Positions 9,261-17,177 of a stretch of DNA of 64,000 bases are shown here, one piece after another; the stretch's first letter is position 1; every line of letters begins with the position of its first letter. The translations under genes and the position numbers were made by a program. The notes under the pieces were generated by a model. The model was not told the DNA's origin. It did not search any database and was given only the letters and a program-made list of their open reading frames with translations. The DNA comes from JAZKGA01 sp040386235 (GTDB lineage Bacteria; Pseudomonadota; Alphaproteobacteria; Micavibrionales; Micavibrionaceae): positions 868,001 to 932,000 of the forward strand of contig JAZKGA010000001.1 in NCBI GenBank assembly GCA_040386235.1, read 5' to 3'.

Positions 9261-11189
9261 ATGGCAGAACAAGAAAAAGACGAAGGTCAGGAAAAGGCTT
9301 CAGGGGCCAGTGGCGCAAAAGGGTCATTGGCAACCATTGTCAAACGCCTGATCGCGAATGGCAAAAAACGCGGCTTCATCACGTATGATGAGATGAATGC
9401 TGCGCTGCCGGCCGAAGAATTTTCATCGGAACAAATCGAAGACGCCATGACGACAATTTCGGATGTCGGCGTGCAAATCGTCGAATCTGAAGACGATTTT
9501 GAAGAAGACGGTACGCCGGCTCCTGCCGCAAGCAATGCGGACGCGGATGGCGACGGGTATGAATCCGGCGGTAACATCTCTGACGACGATACGGGCCGGA
9601 CGGATGATCCGGTGCGGATGTATTTGCGTGAGATGGGCGCGGTTGAGCTGCTGTCCCGCGAAGGCGAGATCGCGATTGCCAAACGGATCGAAGCTGGCCG
9701 TGAAATGATGATTGGCGGAATTTGTGAAAGCCCGCTGGCCATTGAATCCATTATTAAATGGTATGAGTCCCTGCAACGCGGCGATATCCTGCTGCGTGAG
9801 GTGATTGACCTTGACGCGACGTTGGGTGAGGAAGAGGGGGCAAACGCCCTTCCATCCGAAGAAAACGCAGAAGAGTCTGAAACCCCAGAAGGCGAGGACG
9901 AGGGCGAAGGCGACGAAAACGCTGTATCCCTTTCCGCGATGGAGCAGCAGCTGGCCCCGCAGGTTTTCGAAAACCTGGATGCGATTGAAAAAACCTATCG
10001 CAAGATGCAGAAGGTTCAGCACGAACGGCTGGAAGCCATCCAATCGGGTAAAGAAGCCGCGCCCGCCGCGACGAAGAAATATGAAACACTGAAGGCCGAA
10101 ATGGTCGATCAGATGAACGAAGTCCGCCTGAACAACGCGCGGATTGAACAGTTGATTGAGCGTTTGTACAAAATGAACCGCGATCTGGTGGCGCTGGAAA
10201 GCCGCCTGATGCGCCTGGCGATGGATGCCGGGACCAAGCGCGAGGATTTCCTGAATGCCTATTACGGCGCGGAACTGGACCCGACATGGCTGGATCGCGT
10301 TGGTAAACTGAAAGCCAAAGGCTGGGCTGTGTTTGCCGAGAAATACGGTGATGATATTGGGCGTATTCGCGATCAGGTCGCGGCCATTGCTGACGAAGCG
10401 ATGCTGCCGATCGGGGAATTCCGCCGTATTGTCAATACCGTGCAAAAAGGTGAGCGCGAGTCAAACCGCGCCAAAAAGGAAATGATTGAGGCGAATTTGC
10501 GCCTGGTGATTTCCATCGCCAAAAAATACACCAATCGTGGCCTGCAATTCCTGGATTTGATTCAAGAGGGCAATATCGGCCTGATGAAAGCGGTCGATAA
10601 ATTCGAATATCGCCGTGGCTATAAATTCTCAACCTATGCCACCTGGTGGATTCGTCAGGCGATTACCCGGTCGATTGCCGACCAGGCCCGCACGATCCGT
10701 ATCCCTGTGCATATGATCGAAACGATTAACAAAATCGTCCGCACCAGCCGCCAGATGATCCACGAGATTGGCCGCGAACCGACACCAGAAGAACTGGCTG
10801 AACGCCTGCATATGCCGGTGGATAAGGTCCGCAAAGTCTTGAAAATCGCGAAGGAGCCAGTCTCTCTCGAAACCCCAATTGGGGATGAGGAAGACAGCAG
10901 CCTGGGTGATTTCATCGAGGACAAGAATGCGATCCTGCCGGTTGAATCCGCCATCCTGTCAAATTTACGTGAAACCACGACGCGCGTGTTGGCGACACTT
11001 ACGCCACGTGAAGAGCGCGTGTTGCGCATGCGCTTTGGGATTGGCATGAACACCGATCATACGCTGGAAGAAGTGGGGCAGCAGTTCAACGTGACGCGTG
11101 AGCGGATCCGGCAGATTGAGGCAAAAGCCTTGCGGAAGCTGAAACACCCAAGCCGATCACGCAAGCTGCGCAGCTTCCTGGACACGTAA
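9261..11189 (+). CDS. rpoD: RNA polymerase primary sigma factor RpoD (sigma-70)
   Basis: Housekeeping sigma factor, 642 residues. Region 1.1 is at the N-terminus (KRLIANGKKRGFITYDEMN), followed by acidic linkers (about 75-110 and 190-225) typical of alphaproteobacterial RpoD. Region 1.2 begins at DDPVRMYLREMG. Region 2 includes FLDLIQEGNIGLMKAVDKFE and the -10 recognition helix YATWWIRQAITRSI. Region 3 follows, and region 4 ends with the helix-turn-helix VTRERIRQIEAKALRKL, which reads the -35 element. It lies 130 bp after dnaG; the gap holds an AT-rich TATATAAG stretch (about 9231-9238) that may be part of an rpoD promoter. Confidence 0.98.
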   Translation: MAEQEKDEGQEKASGASGAKGSLATIVKRLIANGKKRGFITYDEMNAALPAEEFSSEQIEDAMTTISDVGVQIVESEDDFEEDGTPAPAASNADADGDGYESGGNISDDDTGRTDDPVRMYLREMGAVELLSREGEIAIAKRIEAGREMMIGGICESPLAIESIIKWYESLQRGDILLREVIDLDATLGEEEGANALPSEENAEESETPEGEDEGEGDENAVSLSAMEQQLAPQVFENLDAIEKTYRKMQKVQHERLEAIQSGKEAAPAATKKYETLKAEMVDQMNEVRLNNARIEQLIERLYKMNRDLVALESRLMRLAMDAGTKREDFLNAYYGAELDPTWLDRVGKLKAKGWAVFAEKYGDDIGRIRDQVAAIADEAMLPIGEFRRIVNTVQKGERESNRAKKEMIEANLRLVISIAKKYTNRGLQFLDLIQEGNIGLMKAVDKFEYRRGYKFSTYATWWIRQAITRSIADQARTIRIPVHMIETINKIVRTSRQMIHEIGREPTPEELAERLHMPVDKVRKVLKIAKEPVSLETPIGDEEDSSLGDFIEDKNAILPVESAILSNLRETTTRVLATLTPREERVLRMRFGIGMNTDHTLEEVGQQFNVTRERIRQIEAKALRKLKHPSRSRKLRSFLDT

Positions 11190-11258
11190 TCACTCTAAAA
11201 CACGTGTTGTTCCAAAAACCACACAGAAACATCTGTTGGCGTTAACCTGGACGCGCGC

Positions 11259-11639
11259 TTAAAGCGTTGCGGGTGCCGCGTTTCTCTGTGGGCGTCTTTC
11301 AACGTAAGAATATCCGGTTGCTGCGTTCCATTCGATAAAACTGGCATCTGCATGCCCGTATAAAAACGCTTCGCAGGTGGCTTGCTCACTGCCCAGGCTG
11401 CGTGGGCTGATATCAATATTGTCGGCCAATGTAGGGTCAATGTGTTCCGCAGCGGCCTGGGCACGGAATTGTCCTTTACAGTCTAAGGCAGGTGTTTGCG
11501 TTGAATGGACGGCGTAAATACCACCGCCAAAAATCCCAGCAAGGAATAAGGTCCCCATCACCTTGCCGGCGCGGGGCAGCACGGCTGCCGAGGACATATA
11601 ATCATCTGGGGCGGAATGAGACGAAGATTTTTGATTCAT
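11259..11639 (-). CDS. Small single-pass membrane protein, unknown
   Basis: A 126-residue protein starting MNQKSSSH. One membrane segment is visible at about 28-45 (VMGTLFLAGIFGGGIYAV), leaving a short N-terminus and a C-terminal domain of about 80 residues with two cysteines (ALDC, ATCEAF) that could form a disulfide if periplasmic. The ATG at 11639 overlaps the stop of the preceding gene (11636) in the ATGA manner, which decides the start and argues for translation as a pair. No family recognised. It lies in the accessory block between rpoD and alaS. Confidence 0.6.
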   Translation of the reverse strand: MNQKSSSHSAPDDYMSSAAVLPRAGKVMGTLFLAGIFGGGIYAVHSTQTPALDCKGQFRAQAAAEHIDPTLADNIDISPRSLGSEQATCEAFLYGHADASFIEWNAATGYSYVERRPQRNAAPATL

Positions 11640-11902
11640 GGCTGCAAGTCTTTGTTTAAGGGTGGGGGAACGGGGCAATGGAATAAAGGGGCCGGGCGCG
11701 GGGACCGCGTGGAAATGTTGGCATAAAGGCCGGCTGTATCGGCGTATTGTTGACGCGCTACATGGCAATTATGGGTGCTGTCGGTCCATGTTTTATTAAA
11801 GGATGCAGTCAGGTCACGGCCCGCGTCACTGCGCATTGCGGTCCATCCAATGGCGGCGGCCAATGCGCCTGCGCCTAATATCAAAGTCCCTGTTGTCGCC
11901 AT
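11636..11902 (-). CDS. Small membrane-anchored protein, unknown
   Basis: An 88-residue protein that begins with a hydrophobic segment (TGTLILGAGALAAAIGWTAM, about 4-23), consistent with a membrane anchor or uncleaved signal. The remainder is polar with a proline-rich tail. The segment after the anchor has the rhythm of a short helix (LTASFNKTWTDSTHNC). First gene of a two-gene overlapping operon with the 126-residue membrane protein. Transcription would start in the 11903-12090 interval that it shares, divergently, with the RelA/SpoT-like gene. Function unknown. Confidence 0.55.
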   Translation of the reverse strand: MATTGTLILGAGALAAAIGWTAMRSDAGRDLTASFNKTWTDSTHNCHVARQQYADTAGLYANISTRSPRPAPLFHCPVPPPLNKDLQP

Positions 11903-11982
11903 TTTATCTTTCCCCGAGAGTTACAAATGCGGCTATCAAAAATCATAATCCTCTTTAACGATATGTCAACAAACATCCGTCA

Positions 11983-11998
11983 CAGTATCCGGATACTG
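11983..11998. promoter_or_regulatory. 16-bp perfect palindrome, candidate operator
   Basis: CAGTATCCGGATACTG is a perfect 16-bp inverted repeat in the 188-bp AT-rich gap between two divergent transcription units. Its position about 80-95 bp from both start codons suits a dimeric repressor or activator site. No bound protein can be named. Confidence 0.5.
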
Positions 11999-12050
11999 GT
12001 GTGTATTTGCGATAGAATATTGCGTTCTACTGTTCTTATTCAAAATATAC

Positions 12051-12080
12051 TTGATGAAAAAACAAACTTTGGCTTAATAT
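12051..12080 (+). promoter_or_regulatory. Candidate sigma-70 promoter of the RelA/SpoT-like gene
   Basis: TTGATG (12051-12056) and TAATAT (12075-12080) are separated by 18 bp. The expected transcription start, about 12087, is only a few bases before the ATG at 12091, and no Shine-Dalgarno sequence is visible, so the mRNA may be leaderless or nearly so. Confidence 0.4.
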
Positions 12081-12090
12081 TATAAATCTT

Positions 12091-13023
12091 ATGACCGATA
12101 CTACTCATTCAACTCGTCGTACTATCGTCAGCCCTAAAAACGCTGCGAAGCAAGATTTGGCTGACCAAATTCGAGAGTACCAAGAAAATCTTCCTTTAGA
12201 CTCTTTAAAAAGCAGAAAATTCCCAGGCAACCACATTCCTGATGATATAGCCCAACAGGGAACGCAAGAGACTCTGGCTCATCTTGACGGCATGGCCACA
12301 CTTTATATGGATGAGTTTAAAGATACCGTTTGGGCATTGGCACGTGCAGTGGGGGCCAAAGGCCGCGATACTATTGCCTTCGGCGACCAGAAAAATCTGG
12401 GTAATATCTTGAAAAAGGCCAATGCCGATTATGGCGGTGATATGGGCCAGGTGCGCGATGTTTTACGCGCGACCATCTATGTGGACGATATCGGTCAGGT
12501 TATTAAAGCGTGTACAATGCTGTTCCAAGATGATCGTTTTGTGTGTGGCAAAGATCAATTCCGCAAGCCCAATGAACATGGCGTACGCAATGCTATTGGT
12601 ATCTGGCGTATCAATGACGATAAAGATCAGCCCTTTCATGCGGAAATTCAAATTGTGCATAAAGGGATGCGAGACGCATATGATAAAACGCATTCTGATT
12701 ATGAAAAAAAGCGCGGTATTGAACGTCGCTTTGATTCCGGAGATATAGACCAGCGTAGTATGCAGGCTTTGGTGCAGACCTATAACCAGCAGGTAAAGTT
12801 AGAGAAAGCGGTAAAATCCATTCATGACGCGGCTGCGGAAGCGGCAGGGTTGAATGTCTTGCTGTTGCCCCATCTGCAACCAAGTTTTGCTCAGGCGGCA
12901 CTGCCATCCGTGCAACCAATCGGCCATTCACCTGTTGCGCAGCAAATGCAGCGGGACTCAATGCGTGGTCGTTCTAGTCCGCGCAAACGTGGACGTGGCG
13001 CAGAGTTAGGCTTGAAGCGTTAA
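12091..13023 (+). CDS. Stand-alone RelA/SpoT-like nucleotidyltransferase-fold protein
   Basis: A 310-residue protein whose middle (about 75-210) follows the order of a RelA/SpoT alarmone synthetase domain: a DxxxR-type strand with VRDVLRATIYVDDI (121-134), a middle strand around KPNEHGVRNAIGIW (159-172), and FHAEIQI (182-188) followed by a helix ending in THSDYEKKR (200-208). It has no HD hydrolase, TGS or ACT domain. The substrate loop usually read as GYRSxH is GVRNAIG here, and the Arg after ExQ is absent, so alarmone synthesis is doubtful. The C-terminal 80 residues are low-complexity, ending in an Arg/Lys-rich tail. The 5' part is AT-rich compared with its neighbours. Family call is by pattern only. 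Confidence 0.55.
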   Translation: MTDTTHSTRRTIVSPKNAAKQDLADQIREYQENLPLDSLKSRKFPGNHIPDDIAQQGTQETLAHLDGMATLYMDEFKDTVWALARAVGAKGRDTIAFGDQKNLGNILKKANADYGGDMGQVRDVLRATIYVDDIGQVIKACTMLFQDDRFVCGKDQFRKPNEHGVRNAIGIWRINDDKDQPFHAEIQIVHKGMRDAYDKTHSDYEKKRGIERRFDSGDIDQRSMQALVQTYNQQVKLEKAVKSIHDAAAEAAGLNVLLLPHLQPSFAQAALPSVQPIGHSPVAQQMQRDSMRGRSSPRKRGRGAELGLKR

Positions 13024-13030
13024 CGCTCTC

Positions 13031-15685
13031 TTATACCGCTAAAGCGCGTTCAATCGCGATGACGGCGTCATTGGCGGCGTCCACGTTTGGACCGCCGGCC
13101 TGCGCCATATCAGGGCGACCGCCACCACCGGCACCACCCAGGGCCGCAGCGCCCACTTTCACCAAATCAACCGCACTTAACCGGCCCGTCAAATCAGACG
13201 TGACAGCCACGACCAGGGAGGCTTTGCCGCCTTCGGTGCTGATCACCACCACGACGCCCGACCCGATCTGAGATTTCAGGTCGTCGGCCAGGGGTTTCAA
13301 GTCTTTGGCCGGCAAATCGGCCAGAATCCGCGCGGTGAATTTGGTTCCGGCCACATCGCGCACATCACTGCTGCCTGATTGTGACGTACCACCATTTGCC
13401 GCTGCGGCCCGGCGCAGCTGTGTCACTTCCTGTTCCAGTTTCTTGCGGTCATCGACCAGGGCTTGCAGGCGGGCTTCGACCTCGCCCGGCGTGGTTTTTA
13501 ATGTTTGCGCCACGGCGGCCAGGCGGCTTTCGGCCTGGGCCATATGGGTCAGGGCGGTTGCGCCAGCGATGGCTTCGATCCGTCGTACACCGGATGAAAC
13601 CGCCGAGTCCGATAACAGGCGGAACAGGCCAATTTGGCCGGTTTGGCTGACATGCGTGCCGCCGCACAATTCGACTGAGAAGGGGAAGCTGTTGCCGCCT
13701 GCGGTCCGGCCCATGCTGACGACACGGACTTCATCTTCATATTTCTCACCGAACAGGGCGCGTGCGCCGCTGTTAATCGCATCTTCAACCGGTAACACAC
13801 GGGTCACCACGTCGGTGTTGGCCCAAATCTCGGCATTCACCATACCTTCCACCTGCGCGATTTGGTCCTTGGTCAGCGGCGCTGAGTGCGAGATGTCAAA
13901 CCGCGTGCGGTCTGCGCCCTGCAACGAGCCTTTTTGCGCCACATGATCGCCCAAAGTCTGGCGTAATGCTTCATGCAACAAGTGGGTCACGGAATGGTGA
14001 ACGCGGATAGCCAGGCGACGCGCCACATCGACTTTCAGCTCGGCTGCTTGGCCTTTGGCAATCGTACCGTTGACTGTTCCAATATGCGCGAACAATTTGC
14101 CCGCGCGTTTTTGGGTGTCGGTCACGGTCACGCTGCCGCCATCGACAAAATGAATCTGGCCTGTATCACCTACCTGGCCGCCACTTTCGGCATAAAAAGG
14201 TGTCTGGTTGAACAGCAGCGTAACTGTGTCGCCCGTTGTCGCGCGATCAATGCTTTGCCCGTCTTTAATGATGGCCAGGCATTGTGCCTCACTGCTTTCG
14301 CGGTCATAACCCAGGAATTCCGTTGCGCCCACCTGGTCGCGCAGGTCAAACCACAGCTTTTCGGTAAAGGCATCACCGGTCCCGGACCAGGATTTGCGCG
14401 CGTCTTCGCGCTGCTTCTTCATATGCGTTTCAAAAACGGCAGTATCAACGCTTAACCCCTTGGATTTCAGGGCATCCTGGGTCAGGTCCAGCGGAAAGCC
14501 GAACGTGTCGTATAATTTAAAGGCCACCGCGCCGGACAGGGATTGCCCGCTGCTTAATGTCGCGGTTTCCTCATCCAATATCTTTAACCCGCGGTCCAGC
14601 GTGGTTTTGAATCGTGTTTCTTCCAGGCGCAAGGTTTCGGTGATCAGCGCCCCGGCACGCAGCAATTCAGGATAAGCTTCGCCCATCATTGATTGCAGGG
14701 TCGGAAACAGGCGGTACATCAGCGGATCGCGTGCGCCCAGAAGATGTGCGTGACGCATTCCGCGCCGCATAATCCGGCGCAGAACGTAACCGCGCCCCTC
14801 ATTCGATGGCATAACCCCATCAGCGATCAGAAAGCTGGCCGCCCGCAAATGATCGGCGATAACGCGGTGTGAGGCGGATTGTGAGCCATTTGGCGCCACG
14901 CCGGTTAAATCCGCGCTGTGCCGAATAATCGCAGCCATCAAATCGATATCGTAATTGTTGTGCTTGCCCTGCAGGATGGATGCGAAGCGTTCCAGACCCA
15001 TGCCCGTGTCAATGGACTGGCGGGGCAGGGGGGTGCGGGTGCCGTCTGCATGCTGTTCATACTGCATAAAGACGTTGTTCCAAATCTCGATGAACCGATC
15101 GCCGTCTTCGTCCGGTGATCCGGGCGGCCCGCCGGGAATGTGATCGCCGTGATCATAGAAAATCTCGCTGCACGGGCCGCACGGACCAGTATCACCCATC
15201 GACCAGAAATTGTCGGATGTGGCGATGCGAATGATCCTGCTGTCTGGCAGGCCGCTGATTTTCTTCCATAAATCGGCCGCCTCTTCATCTTCGTGATACA
15301 CGGTGACGACCAGGCGGTCTTTAGGCAGGCCAAAATTCCGGGTCAGCAGGGTCCAGGACAGGTCAATCGCCGTTTCCTTGAAATAATCACCGAAGGAGAA
15401 ATTCCCGAGCATTTCAAAAAACGTATGGTGGCGCGCGGTATAGCCGACATTTTCAAGATCATTATGCTTGCCGCCGGCCCGCAGGCATTTTTGCGATGAC
15501 GTCGCGCGGGTATAGGGGCGGGTTTCCGCGCCGGTGAAAACATTCTTGAACTGCACCATCCCGGAATTGGTGAACAGCAATGTCGGGTCGTTTTGGGGAA
15601 CAAGGGACGAGCTGGCGACGACTTCATGGCCGTTTTGCTGGAAGAACCCAAGGAATTCCGAACGTGTGTCTTTAATCGTTTTCAT
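13031..15685 (-). CDS. alaS: Alanyl-tRNA synthetase
   Basis: Charges tRNA-Ala; 884 residues, full length for the family. The N-terminal class II catalytic core starts TRSEFLGFFQQNGHEVV and includes TNSGMVQFKNVF and RHHTFFEMLGNFSFGDYF. The editing domain carries the metal-binding HSVTH and the distant CGGTH motifs that clear mischarged Ser/Gly. The C-terminal coiled coil and C-Ala glycine-rich domain (GGAGGGGRPDMAQAGG) are intact. An AAGGCG ribosome-binding site precedes the ATG. It is convergent with the RelA/SpoT-like gene, only 7 bp apart. Confidence 0.98.
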   Translation of the reverse strand: MKTIKDTRSEFLGFFQQNGHEVVASSSLVPQNDPTLLFTNSGMVQFKNVFTGAETRPYTRATSSQKCLRAGGKHNDLENVGYTARHHTFFEMLGNFSFGDYFKETAIDLSWTLLTRNFGLPKDRLVVTVYHEDEEAADLWKKISGLPDSRIIRIATSDNFWSMGDTGPCGPCSEIFYDHGDHIPGGPPGSPDEDGDRFIEIWNNVFMQYEQHADGTRTPLPRQSIDTGMGLERFASILQGKHNNYDIDLMAAIIRHSADLTGVAPNGSQSASHRVIADHLRAASFLIADGVMPSNEGRGYVLRRIMRRGMRHAHLLGARDPLMYRLFPTLQSMMGEAYPELLRAGALITETLRLEETRFKTTLDRGLKILDEETATLSSGQSLSGAVAFKLYDTFGFPLDLTQDALKSKGLSVDTAVFETHMKKQREDARKSWSGTGDAFTEKLWFDLRDQVGATEFLGYDRESSEAQCLAIIKDGQSIDRATTGDTVTLLFNQTPFYAESGGQVGDTGQIHFVDGGSVTVTDTQKRAGKLFAHIGTVNGTIAKGQAAELKVDVARRLAIRVHHSVTHLLHEALRQTLGDHVAQKGSLQGADRTRFDISHSAPLTKDQIAQVEGMVNAEIWANTDVVTRVLPVEDAINSGARALFGEKYEDEVRVVSMGRTAGGNSFPFSVELCGGTHVSQTGQIGLFRLLSDSAVSSGVRRIEAIAGATALTHMAQAESRLAAVAQTLKTTPGEVEARLQALVDDRKKLEQEVTQLRRAAAANGGTSQSGSSDVRDVAGTKFTARILADLPAKDLKPLADDLKSQIGSGVVVVISTEGGKASLVVAVTSDLTGRLSAVDLVKVGAAALGGAGGGGRPDMAQAGGPNVDAANDAVIAIERALAV

Positions 15686-15727
15686 GGCTGCGCCTTATTT
15701 TGTCTTGTGTATCAGAAGATTATTCAA

Positions 15728-16555
15728 TTACATTTTGGCGCACAAGCCCAATTCTTCGCGTTTCTGCTGTAAGGCCAGAATATCGAACCATACGGTCTTT
15801 TTGTGATTGGGGCTGCGCAGCAGGAAAGCCGGATGAAACGTGGCGATGGTTGCCACGGATTCACCAGGGGAAACAGGATAATTATGCCACTGGCCGCGCA
15901 TCTTCATGATGCCGCCCGATGCCCGTAACAGGGATTTCATCGGCACATTCCCGACCAGCAGCAAGATTTTGGGCTTCACCAGCGCGATGTGGCGTTCGAT
16001 AAAGGGGAGCGATATATCCATCTCCTGCGGGGTCGGCGTGCGATTGCCTGGGGGCCGCCAATTCACGATGTTGCTGATGTACACTGCATTGGCAGGGTCG
16101 GCGGCGGTGCGGCTTAAGCCGATGTAACTTAAGACTTTATCCAGTAACTGACCCGATGCGCCAACAAATGGCTTGCCTTGCATATCCTCATCCGCGCCAG
16201 GGGCTTCGCCGATCACCATTACATCGGCTTTGGGATTGCCGTCGGCAAACACGCAATTCATCGCCGTTTGGCGGATTGCCAAGCCGTCAAAAGCGCGAAT
16301 GGCGGCCTCTAATTCCTCTAATGTATTGGCCTGGCTGGCGGCTGCACATGCGGCCAGGGTTGCTGCGACGCTGCCCATCGGCTCAGATGCTACGGCTGAG
16401 GCACGCTGCACAGGAGGGGGCATTTCGGATGGCAGAGAGGGCACTGCCATTACAGTTTTATCAACGGGCACATCGGCAATCGCACTTGCCACGCCGCTTT
16501 CGACCTGAAACTGCAGGGCGGCGATAAGAGCCTGAGTGTGCGCGTTATCAATCAT
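15728..16555 (-). CDS. Uracil-DNA glycosylase, family 4/5-like, lacking Fe-S cysteines
   Basis: Base-excision repair enzyme of 275 residues that removes uracil from DNA. The catalytic and uracil-binding motifs are present: GEAPGADED (116-124), GKPFVG (127-132), WRPPGNRTPT (166-175) and FHPAFLLRSP (240-249). Only two cysteines occur (about 70 and 101) and none in the C-terminal half, so the four-Cys iron-sulfur cluster of the archetypal family 4 enzymes cannot form. The first 90 residues are a non-catalytic extension rich in Ala and Pro. I use ATG 16555 rather than a TTG at 16600. It lies 43 bp from alaS on the same strand. Confidence 0.88.
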   Translation of the reverse strand: MIDNAHTQALIAALQFQVESGVASAIADVPVDKTVMAVPSLPSEMPPPVQRASAVASEPMGSVAATLAACAAASQANTLEELEAAIRAFDGLAIRQTAMNCVFADGNPKADVMVIGEAPGADEDMQGKPFVGASGQLLDKVLSYIGLSRTAADPANAVYISNIVNWRPPGNRTPTPQEMDISLPFIERHIALVKPKILLLVGNVPMKSLLRASGGIMKMRGQWHNYPVSPGESVATIATFHPAFLLRSPNHKKTVWFDILALQQKREELGLCAKM

Positions 16556-16659
16556 ATCTACAATTAAGACTTTATGACGCCTCAAGCAAGTAAGAGGCAA
16601 TCATTTTCAAGTTGAATATATTCCTATATTTGGTAGCTTGCTTTGACAGGGAGTATGAC

Positions 16660-16863
16660 ATGAACAACCAAAACACACAAAGTAAAGCTCAGTTGGTAGA
16701 GGCAAAGAGGCAAAAAATTCGTGATTTGAAAGACCAGCCGCCTAGCGATGAGCAGGTGGCAACACAATATCATCAAGTTGAAGCCTTGAAAAAAGAAATA
16801 GAAAGCCTTGAGCAGAGAATATTAGAAGAAGACAGGAATCTTCAGATGTTAATGCGGCAGTAA
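16660..16863 (+). CDS. Small coiled-coil protein, unknown
   Basis: A 67-residue highly charged protein with heptad-like spacing through most of its length (KAQLVEAKRQKIRDLK, then VEALKKEIESLEQRILEED), so a parallel coiled coil is likely. The start at 16660 is supported by AGGGAG at 16648-16653, seven bases upstream; an upstream start at 16612 would lack such a site. No signal peptide. It resembles the general style of YdcH-like small coiled-coil proteins (one occurs at 40.7 kb), but not closely enough to name it. Confidence 0.6.
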   Translation: MNNQNTQSKAQLVEAKRQKIRDLKDQPPSDEQVATQYHQVEALKKEIESLEQRILEEDRNLQMLMRQ

Positions 16864-16875
16864 GAAATTCCCCAA

Positions 16876-17007
16876 CTATCCGCGAGATGCTTTTTCTTGT
16901 TCCTGGATAAGGAGAGAAAGAGCATCTCTAGGATTAGAATCTGATATCCGCTTATAAAAATAATAAACGATATCTGGTCTATTGTTTTTTAGTGATTTGA
17001 TATTCAT
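16876..17007 (-). CDS. Micro-ORF, 43 residues, overlapping its upstream partner
   Basis: Encodes MNIKSLKNNRPDIVYYFYKR and on to EQEKASRG, 43 residues, polar and probably helical, ending at TAG 16876. It is below usual gene-calling length but its ATG (17007) overlaps the TGA of the preceding small gene (17004) in the ATGA pattern seen in genuine operons throughout this window. Interval is AT-rich. Function unknown. Confidence 0.4.
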   Translation of the reverse strand: MNIKSLKNNRPDIVYYFYKRISDSNPRDALSLLIQEQEKASRG

Positions 17008-17138
17008 CTGAAGAAAAAAGACCTTACAAAACTAATTATCAGAATCGTTAGTATGATGCCTGGAATAATATTTCGCGTGATGAAATAACGAAAAGGATTG
17101 ATGGCGAGCGGCGTGTATTTGCATTTATCGTTGGTCAT
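17004..17138 (-). CDS. Micro-ORF, 44-residue membrane peptide
   Basis: Encodes a 44-residue peptide starting MTNDKCKY, with one strong membrane segment near the C-terminus (IIPGIILTILIISFV) and a basic/aromatic end (RSFFFR). A longer reading from 17219 would run into the 5' end of the ETF-QO gene on the other strand and is not favoured. Its stop overlaps the start of the next micro-ORF. Single-pass small membrane proteins of this type are often regulators of larger membrane complexes or hydrophobic toxins; nothing here decides between them. Confidence 0.4.
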   Translation of the reverse strand: MTNDKCKYTPLAINPFRYFITRNIIPGIILTILIISFVRSFFFR

Positions 17139-17177
17139 CTCTGTATCTTTAATCGTTTTTGCGGTAGAATTAAAGAC

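Noticed and set aside
9423..10445. A 340-residue open frame antisense to rpoD
   Set aside because: It is the complement of strongly conserved sigma factor sequence and shows no domain; the long opening results from the codon usage of rpoD.
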